A DNA stretch of 64,000 bases from Triangularia verruculosa (taxonomy: Eukaryota; Ascomycota; Sordariomycetes; Sordariales; Podosporaceae): contig MU863944.1 in the NCBI GenBank assembly GCA_033296885.1, positions 1 to 64,000 of the forward strand, in the 5' to 3' direction. This document shows positions 56,362 through 64,000 of the stretch, piece after piece. Made by a program: the position numbers and the translations under genes. The notes beneath the pieces were generated by a model. The model made no database searches. It was not told the origin of the DNA and saw nothing but the letters and a program-made list of their open reading frames with translations. Each line of letters starts with the position of its first letter. Position 1 is the stretch's first letter.

Positions 56362-57250
56362 TCAATGGGCAGTACCCAGGTTCAGTGCTGCAGCCGCCGT
56401 GAAACCTCGTCCCGTCACGCTCGGCTTACCCGAGATAGTCCTCTCGTCGCACCGCTGCTTGAGAAGAACCAGCCGGTCGCGCCAGTATCGGTAGCTTTCT
56501 ATCCGGCGGCCGTACATGGGCAGGGGCGCGCAGCGAAATATATTGGGGTCGACTTTTGCGCCGCCAGAGGATGGCGAGCCTTCCCATGTGCGGATGGCGG
56601 CTTTGGGCCATTTGGCCTTGCCGGAGCTCATACCGAGGAAGGAGCCGAATTCGGTTTTGGGGAAGAGGAGGGAGAGCGTCTGTAAGGCTTCCTTGATGAG
56701 CGGGGGTGGGAGAAGGCTGGTCCCGCTGTTAGACCGTTAGACTAGACTCGAGTTTGCAGACACGGATTCTGGGAGCATTCCATGTCAGTTGGGAGGGAAT
56801 GGATCTTACCCGCTAGCCTGTCCATCCAAGAACTGAAGCAAGGACACATGGTGGAAGATAAGGACGGCCCCGCCGTTCCGCACGAGACGGAGGTGGTCGG
56901 CTAGGTTGTCGGTGAACCCAACCATGATACCCCCGAGGTTCTCGACAGCCCAAGCGTCAAAGCTGTTTGGGAGTTTAATGGCCTCGCATTCCAAAGTCTG
57001 CTCTTCAGACAATGTTTTGGAGAGAATCGTTGGAGGGTTCTGGTTGCCTATGCCGAGCCCTTAGTTTCGTTCACGTTGGTTTGCACCATCGTCAGGGCGC
57101 GTGCAGCGAGGTAGAGGAGCTCCTGAAGGGTTTGGGAAGGGTAACCTTTTCCTTGATGTTTTTCCTCCAACTTCGCCTTGATCTTGTCACGACTCGCGTC
57201 GTTCTTGCTTTGTTCGACGACATCGGTGAAGTTATCAACTGTCGCTACGG
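56362..57250 (-). CDS. Conserved fungal protein, partial gene model, function unknown
   Basis: Minus-strand exons in plausible order. One exon lies at about 57070-57250 ([40 protein letters not shown]). A second at about 56812-57030 ([35 protein letters not shown]) ends at a GTAAG donor. A third at 56362 to about 56725 follows ...CTAACAG ([39 protein letters not shown]). The 'LPp.L..EaL.TLaLLFP...' plus 'yWRdRLvvLKq' pair is a recurrent C-terminal motif of fungal hypothetical proteins, usually followed by a transmembrane stretch that is missing here. The 5' end is unclear and the C-terminus looks truncated. Exon joins are not certain. Confidence 0.5.
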
Positions 57251-57255
57251 AGGGT

Positions 57256-57530
57256 GGCTATGCAGAGATCCAGGAGAGGTTCTGGGATGTGATTGAAGAG
57301 GAGAGGAAGGTTGAGAGGCTAGAAGAAGAGATGGTGAGACTACGAGCCATGATGACCGACGAGCTCAAGATGCTGCTTCTCTTGGAGATGCGACAGTCTT
57401 TCCGGGACCTGCTAGCCCGGAGAGAAGAGGAGGCACTCAAGAAGGAGAACGAGAAAAGAGAAAGGGAGGGGAAAGAGAACCACGGGCCAATGATGACCAC
57501 GTATGCCGTGAGTAACCTCCTGGCTACGCA
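57256..57530 (+). pseudogene. Coiled-coil ORF fragment truncated by a pogo element
   Basis: The plus frame gives AEIQERFWDVIEEERKVERL, LRAMMTDELKMLLLLEMRQS and a highly charged RREEEALKKENEKREREGKE tail, then runs into the transposon terminal repeat at 57533. It is probably the 3' part of a gene, or an antisense overlap with the 5' end of the 56362-57250 model. The family is not recognised. Confidence 0.35.
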
Positions 57531-57532
57531 TA

Positions 57533-58423
57533 ACGTGCGTGATAAGCGAGTGAAACAGACAAGCGAGTGAAACACTTCCACCTACCCCAACTACAAATAT
57601 TCTCAATTACACAACCACAACACTAGGAAACTACAATAACTGAATCAGAAACAGATGAATCAGATGATTCTGCAGCCTCCTTGCAGGTGCGTGCATTATG
57701 GCCAGGCTTGCCGCACACACCACAGCACCGAATCTTCGTACGAGACCCCCCTGCACCACCACCATTTTGTCGTGTTTCCTAGGCTACCTGCTCACCCACA
57801 GCCCTCTGATCCAGTAGATCCTGTGCCTCTTGTATAGTAAGTGACCCTCCAAGCCGCACACGTGTTTTTTTGGCTCTCCGTCTCTTACTAAGCTCCTTAT
57901 TAGCCTTGCGTAGCGAAGAGACCTCTGCACGGAGAAGAGCCACCTCGTGCATTATACCCATTGCTCCCTTAGTAAATTGGTCTACAGCGGCTAGCATTGA
58001 GGTTGGAGAGCTGCCCTGATGGTTGGAAATTCGAGTTTTAATAAGCGTTGACTGTGAGGTAGCCTCGCGAGGGTTGTGTGGTGTTTGGGAGAGCCAAGGT
58101 AGTGCCGTGCCTAGCCTTGACTTTAATATTATATATAAGGGTAAACCACTCGCAAATAACCTTTAGATCTTCGCATTTAGCCTTCTAGTAGTCATATTTG
58201 CGTGTAAAACGCGTCTGAAGTTTTGGCTGACGCTTGACGAAGTTGTGAGCCCATCGTACGCTAACAGGAGGCGCGTCGCGTTTGCGTAGTAATCGGTTGG
58301 CCATATCTTCTACAAAATAAAGCCGAAGTGAAATGCGCGTATATATAGCTTAATTATATATTGAACAATCGTTTCTCTTCTAAATCCGTAAGCTTTCGCG
58401 AATTGACTGGAGTATCGCGTCGT
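57533..58423 (-). mobile_element. Internally deleted pogo/Fot1 copy, right end lost
   Basis: Starts with the same terminal repeat as the 11759 element (ACGTGCGTGATAAGCGAGTG) after TA at 57531-57532. It contains the CCHC knuckle region and a good C-terminal transposase frame at 57779-57997 (LRAEVSSLRKANKELSKRRR; LTIQEAQDLL). Near 58107-58121 it jumps to sequence matching about 13070 of the complete copy, so roughly 730 bp including most of the DDE core is missing. It is much less AT-mutated than the 11759 copy. It breaks off at CGCGTCGT where an LTR begins; the right terminal repeat is absent. It cannot move by itself. Confidence 0.87.
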
Positions 58424-58827
58424 TGTTACGACCTTGAACACGGGTGGGCGCAGAGTCGGCAGGTGGACCAATGGGAGGAGAACACTACGGTGCTAGGGGA
58501 CCTTGTAGATAGCCAATCAGAAGGGGACCGATGGACCGATGCGCGGAGGTCGGTCCAACGGTCCAGGACGACCACTTACAAGAGGACCGATGGACCGACG
58601 TACTATGAACGGTCCAACGGTCCATGAGGATAACAGGTCTATATATACGGAGGAACTAGATAGCTTGTAGATAGTTCCGCAGTATGCAATCACAGCTTGT
58701 ATTCACGGTATCTTGTGTTTACATTGAGACATCTTGTTGTGCACTGTTTAGCTGCACCGAACCAATTGTCAGAAGTTGCCTTCAACCGAGTATCCCTTTC
58801 AGAGGTTCTGTACAGGGGTTCGTCACA
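58424..58827 (+). repeat. Solo gypsy LTR with rearranged U3
   Basis: 404 bp, begins TGTTACGACC and ends TTCGTCACA. From about 58640 (AGGTCTATATATACGGAGG) to the end it is nearly identical to the solo LTR at 7325-7721. The first ~210 bases are different: they keep the CCAATGGGAGGAG and AGCCAATCAGAAG patches but carry GGACCGATGGACCGA and two CGGTCCAACGGTCCA blocks. Flanking 5-mers (GTCGT and CAGAT) do not match. Confidence 0.88.
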
Positions 58828-59388
58828 CAGATAGAGAGCTGTATAGTTTATTCGAAGAGTTTGTCGGAGAGCCACCACTTTAAGTATCCATCCCTGAGAC
58901 CCCTATTTGATTTTATTTTCGAAATTCGTCACCGTTTCCACCAGACTCTTTCGACCCATTAGTCTATAACGCTAGATATATCTTAACTTATACAGAGTTT
59001 GCTGCTACTGAAAACGATAAGCTAATTTCAACGTCACAGTGACAGTTATTTTCAGATGATGCTGAAAATAACAACAACAGCAAAGAGGGTGGGGTGCCAC
59101 TTGTTATTGCGACACCCCATAAGCGAGTCCGAAAACGGCAAAACATTTCCCTCGACCGGAAAGAACATACTTGACAAAAACAATCTGACACTTCGGCCTT
59201 CGGGTTAACCATGATCATGGGCGAAAAGATGCTTCGAGCCAGTCGTTTCTTCCAGAAAATCCTTGGCAGGAAGCCCGACCCTTCTCCTTCCAGCAACCAG
59301 CAAGGGAGGCTCTGCGGTCTTCCACCAACGGGAGAAGGAGAGCCCCGACAGATCGCCCGGTCAAAATGAGCCCGTTCCTTCTCTCAAA
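58828..59388. other. Promoter/5' region of the NACHT-ankyrin gene with an alternative upstream start
   Basis: Contains a frame from ATG 59211-59213 reading MIMGEKMLRASRFFQKILGR and on to 59368, which resembles the N-terminus of fungal NACHT-ankyrin proteins, but it is one frame away from the exon that starts at 59389. Either a one-base change or a missed intron separates them. No other feature. Confidence 0.4.
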
Positions 59389-62300
59389 ATGGAAGCAGAA
59401 GGCACCCCGCCAGTGACATCAAGCCATGCGACTCAGAGTATTGACGGATCGGAACCAACTGCCATCAAAAGTGCTGAGATACTGGCCAACGCAAATCCCA
59501 ACAGCCAGACCAACGAATCAGTAGATGCTGGGCTCGACCCAAGTGCCGCTGGCCGCCCGCACACCACATCATCCGAAGGCATTGAGCAAGATGAACTATC
59601 CATGAAGAAGGGGGAGGGGGATGAATTCGCTAATCAGAATCTAGACCCTGAGTCCGGGTGTGTTGAGGGTGATGAAAGCCCGAAGAAGAATGCGTCCCCG
59701 GAGGTGGTTGAGGACAATACCAACCCCGAGCATAACCCGACGTCGATATACGATTACATGAAAAATGCCGCGATCGTGGACACTCCTCCTCGAGACCTTT
59801 GGAGGCTGGCAAGGGAAAATTTGGATGTAAAGACCGTGGAACTTCTCCAGCGGCCCTGGAAGAACCCCTCATCGACCATTTCAACAACCGAGTCATCCAC
59901 TCCAGCAAGACAATCATCCACTTGCAATGATACGTCGCCCGATGTGTCGACGTCTATCAATAACGTGATCGACTATGCCCGCGACCGACTGACAGAATAC
60001 CAGCGACGATGGGGCTCAGACGCCAAGGGTACAGCTGTCGGTACAGCAAGAAGAATTTTGATATCGATGCTCAGCGTCAAGGAGCTCATTGATGCCGGCA
60101 TCAAGTTTGACGTCTCTGGCTATGGCGCCCTGGCCTGGTCAGTTTTGTCGTTCGGACTGACGGTATGTACAGAGTGTAGCTTCAACTGCGGCGCATTTGT
60201 GGAGTTAATGGTTGTGGACTTGACCAGCTAGTGCAGAATGATAAGGTCCGGATGGAGTTATCATTTGATTCCGCCGAGTTTCTGGCAGATCTCCTGGCCA
60301 GATGCGCTAGAACGCAAACATACTACCGGGACCTGTCGTTCGACTTTCCGGAAGGCGAGACAGAGAGACTCGAGAATGCAATGGTCGCGGTATACATTGC
60401 CATACTCGAATACTCGGCAGCGGTCAAGAAGGCACAAGACGCATCCGCAATCAGTAAGACAAACAAAACCTCCACTGTGTTTACTGGAATGGAAAAGTCT
60501 TTGACTTAGCTGCTAACTTAAATCCACTCGGGCAAGATCGCCTCATCAAAAGCTTTCAGGCTTTGACCGGGCAGGAGTTGACGGAGCTTAAGCAGAATAT
60601 TGTCGAAGGTGAAGCGACTTTGAGTAAATGGCAAGAATCCGTTGATCGAGAATGTAAGTGTCCGTGCTATACTGGTTATCGGATACATCTCAATCTAACG
60701 ACACTACCTAGACAATGCCTGGCACCGCAAACGTGTCGCCGACGGACTCGACACACTCCAGAAAGGCCTCGATGACATTGAAAAAGGTGTGAGTGAAGTG
60801 CACTCGGGGATCGCCAGGATCTACCATAGTGTCGAAGACCAAGCCAATAAGATCCTGGAAGAGATTGGGACTTCGGCCAAAGAGCAAGAAAAGTTGAGAC
60901 GTGAACTGTGGAGTAAGTACCCTACCTACCTAACTCCCTGGTCTCGATACAAACCGACGAGCAAGGCGCTAACATGTTTGGGCAAATGACAAAGAGCTTG
61001 CTGACGGCCGTATTCTCGATTGGCTCGCCAAGACAGATGAGGACCAAAGCCTCGCTAAACACAAAAAGCTACGTAAGGAAATCGAGAGGTCGGAAATGAA
61101 GAAGTACCAGGCTGGGAAGTGGCTTCTCGACTGGGAGGGATATACCAACTGGAAGGCTGACCCACAGGGAATACTGTGGCTCCATGGACCATCTGGGTGT
61201 GGCAAATCATCGCTTTGTTCCACCATCATCAAGGACTTGTCCGATCTCTGCAATCCGCTCGACAGCAACAAGCTACTCGTGCACTGGTATTTTCAGTTCG
61301 ACAAGAAGGACACTAAGGATATTGAAGTTCCTCTGAAATCTTTCTTACGACAACTGGGAAGGTGTGGGTTCCCAGGGGAGATACGCAGTTGGTTGAGCAG
61401 TGCAAGTGCGTGTTGTCCTCCCCCAGACAACTCTACCTTGATTGATAAACTGGTTTCCTTGATTGGCCAGCTGGATTCGGACATCTTTATGGTTCTTGAC
61501 GGCCTCGACGAATTCCCTGAACAATCGAACGACTCTGCCAAGCGCAAGGAGATCCTTGACCTCATTTCGAAACTCGCCCAAGAGGCCTACCCCAACCTCC
61601 ACCTGCTTCTCATCAGCAAACCGGAGGAAGGCATCAAGAAACACCTTACCGGCAATCCTGGCATTGCCCAGGCCCTCTGTGAAAAGGATGTCGGAGAAGG
61701 ATTACAGGAGGATCTTGAAAAGTTTATCAACACCACGATGGAAGAAAACCCGAATTTCTCCAGGCTCAATCATTCGACCAAGTCAGCTATTAGGAAAAGA
61801 CTGAATGAGGGGCAAGACAGGTATGAACTGAATGACCACGGTTTTCTTTTGCGAGAGAAGCTGATTTTGCCGACAGAATTTTCCTTTGGGTGACTTCAAT
61901 CCTGAATGGCCCGGACCTCTTCAAACTAGGGGTCCAAGATGACCTTGTCAAGCAACAGCTCAGCAAAATACCATCAACCATGGCGACCAGATACGAAAAT
62001 GTCTTGAAAAGCCTCGACGGAGATCACGTGCCTTACATGAGGTTGATACTCATGTGGCTTCTCAGGCATCAACGTGGGGGCGTGCTTCTCACTGTAGAGG
62101 AAATTGCTGACGCTGTCGAACTCGAAGATTCGAGCATGGTGTCAACCATCTGCACAAAGACACTGGTGAGAACTAATACAGCAGAGCGCACAACAATCGA
62201 GTTCGGTCATTTCTCGGCAAAAGAGTACTTGGAAGGTCTCGTCAACAAAGCCGGAAAAGAGGAGGTGGAGTCGAAATTTGGCTTTTCCGACGAGGAAGCC

Positions 62301-64000
62301 CACCTGACGATCCTGAACCAGTGTCTCAACACCATTAACTCATTCGGCCCCGGAACAAAGAGGACACCGCTGATGGAATACGCAGCCAACCATTGGTTCA
62401 AACACTATCTTTTGCTGAAGCAGACTGGAACGGACGAGCACAAAAACCTCCAGAATGCCGTCGCCGACATCTTCCAGCCCAACAGCCAAGGCTTTAGGTC
62501 GTGGACTCGGGGAGACATACTAGACCCTGATGAGCCCGTGCATTCAGGCTTTGACATGCAGAGAGGCAGCAGTGTCCAAGATGATCAGAAAGCAGGGCCG
62601 GTTTACTACGCTGTGAAGTTCGGCGTACATGATATTGCAATCCGCCTGATAAAGGACAAGTGCCCCCTACACACGTCAGGGAGAGAAGGGACTGCACTGG
62701 AGTTGGCTCTATTCCGTGAGAACTGGGACATAGCGAGCGCCATGATAAACATCAGCGCGAACGGGGATAAACTCCTTCTTTACGGGGAGGGGCCTCACGG
62801 AAGTCCGTTATATATAGCCTCGGCTCGCGGCCATATGCAAACTGTTACAACTCTGCTGCAGAAAGGCGCCAAGGCAAACTCACCTGAAGACGGAAAGTTC
62901 GGGAGCGCACTTCACGCGGCAGCTTTCGGGCACATTGACGTTGTCAAACAGCTCTTGAAACTAGCAGGCGGCAATGAGGCTTCAATCAACCTGTCTGGCG
63001 GTATCTATGGTACAGCTTTGCAGCTGGCGGCCGCAAAGGGCAATGAAGATATGGTTCGACTCTTAGTCAGCCAATACGAGGCCAACGTGACTGAAGTCGT
63101 TGCCAAGAGTCTTTTTGGGAATGCTTTGCAGGCGGCCTGGGCGCTGCACTCGAATTCTGAGCAGTTGGTTGAGGCAATGGGATACCCAGTGCATGATTCA
63201 GCGTTGGTTGGTTGGCAAGCAGCCTACAGGGGCATCCAAAAGTTCGGTGACAGACTTGACCAACGGTACGAGGACGATATCTTACCGACGTCAACGATGG
63301 CGGAGTTCAGAGATCCGGAAACTCACTTTTCAGAACAGCAGAAGCTGCTTATCAGAGTTCGACTTAGTCTAGATCTCTCTGACGACGCTAGCTCACTTGC
63401 CTCGCTCCACACCTTTCTGGCCGACAGGTTCCCATACAAAACTCCACTGGAAGAACGGCTAGGCGAGCTTAACAACGTCCTCTCTCGTCTTGAGCGGCGA
63501 GAGGTCAGTCTAGCCCGCTGGGACTTTCGTCACAAGGCGCTTTTCCGGACTGCTGTCAAATACGTGCTCGAGGTGGGTGAGCCAACGACCCCAACTATGC
63601 TAGGTTGCTGACTTTTGGACTCTTGTCCGCGAAACCAGAACCTGATCCCTCTAGTTCTCTGCAGCATCATTAGTCTGGACAAGTCATTAGAACGGGCCGG
63701 ACTGTTGTTGCGTCATGGAGGGAACACTGACGCCGAAGGCATTCTTCCATTCCAAAGGCAAGCAGTTTTCAGCAGACTTTCCCGACGAGATGTGTCAGAA
63801 TGGCGCGAAGACACTGGACATCTCTTTGAACGGGAACTTGGCAGGTATGTCGTACCTGACCGTAACAGAGTTCGAGGCATGGACCTAGACGACTTGGTCA
63901 CTATGGAGCTTTCCAGACAGCGGCGGCAACTCCAGGATAAGTCGGCCGAATCCCATCTACACCCAATGCTACCCTCTCCGGACCGTCCGTCGAATATGAG
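59389..64000 (+). CDS. NACHT-ankyrin NLR-like protein, 3' end beyond window
   Basis: Exons 59389-60162, 60228-60453, 60510-60653, 60712-60912, 60986-61820, 61877-63576, 63655->64000 keep phase (about 1400 codons so far); the start may be further upstream (59211). The acidic, Ser-rich N-terminus (about 1-170) leads to a helical domain (FGLTLVQNDKVRMELSFDSA), the region that precedes NACHT in many fungal NLR-like proteins. The NACHT has Walker A GPSGCGKSSL (about 61188-61215) and Walker B DIFMVLDGLDEFPE (about 61480-61520). A winged-helix-like region and ankyrin repeats follow (GSPLYIASARGHMQTVTTLL; FGSALHAAAFGHIDVVKQLL; GTALQLAAAKGNEDMVRLL). Such proteins act as cytosolic non-self or danger sensors in fungi. 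The acceptor of the 60913-60985 intron reads AA instead of AG (60984-60985), so the gene may be broken. Confidence 0.85.

Noticed and set aside
1..64000. CRISPR arrays, operons or bacterial ribosome-binding sites
   Set aside because: No regularly spaced repeats; introns, RIP and gene families are fungal.

Overview
This window looks like a contig of a filamentous ascomycete (Pezizomycotina, probably Sordariomycetes). Genes carry short 48-108 bp spliceosomal introns with GTAAGT/GTATGT-like donors. NLR-like, HET-type, Pth11-like (fungal rhodopsin) and AA9 families are all present. The sequence alternates between GC-balanced gene blocks and very AT-rich blocks whose reading frames stay alignable but are full of TAG/TAA in place of CAG/CAA/TGG. 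That is the signature expected of repeat-induced point mutation (RIP). I saw no bacterial-type feature, CRISPR array or rRNA.

Layout. 1-1989 (-): start of a Ty1/copia element running off the left edge. 3262-6567 (-): truncated chromovirus-type Ty3/gypsy copy. 6600-8475 (+): HET-type pseudogene split by a solo LTR with a 5-bp target duplication. 9217-14202 (+): decayed Helitron, itself interrupted by a pogo/Fot1 DNA transposon (11759-13620). 14203-21742 (+): full-length gypsy element with two 399-bp LTRs and a chromodomain. 21743-26427 (-): a second, Tf2-like gypsy element, truncated. 26428-35950: RIP-mutated ground containing unidentified ORF relics, an AA9-CBM1 cellulose monooxygenase pseudogene and a type-B carboxylesterase pseudogene. 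36240-38640: gene scraps, including the N-terminus of a HET-type protein.

Gene-rich half. 38931-40455 (-): fungal-rhodopsin/Pth11-like membrane protein whose tail is supplied by a solo LTR. 41240-44451 (-): two adjacent Thr-rich secreted-protein genes, both with frame breaks. 45829-50598 (-): 1.5-kb-residue ankyrin protein with a degenerate NACHT-like module and a C-terminal ZZ zinc finger, divergently paired with 51231-54717 (+), an intracellular subtilisin-like (S8) protease. 55307-56257 (+): beta-rich protein of unknown function. 56362-57250 (-): partial conserved fungal gene. 57533-58423: internally deleted pogo copy abutting an LTR with a rearranged U3. 59389->64000 (+): NACHT-ankyrin NLR-like gene running off the right edge.

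How it fits together. The right half reads as an allorecognition / regulated-cell-death neighbourhood: NLR-like receptors, an S8 protease and a beta-rich candidate partner, with HET remnants further left. It lies beside a transposon graveyard, which supplies both breakage (solo LTRs, recombinant junctions) and mutation pressure. The most interesting unit is 45829-56257. A pseudo-NTPase ankyrin-ZZ protein and an S8 protease share a 632-bp promoter, with a beta-rich protein just downstream.
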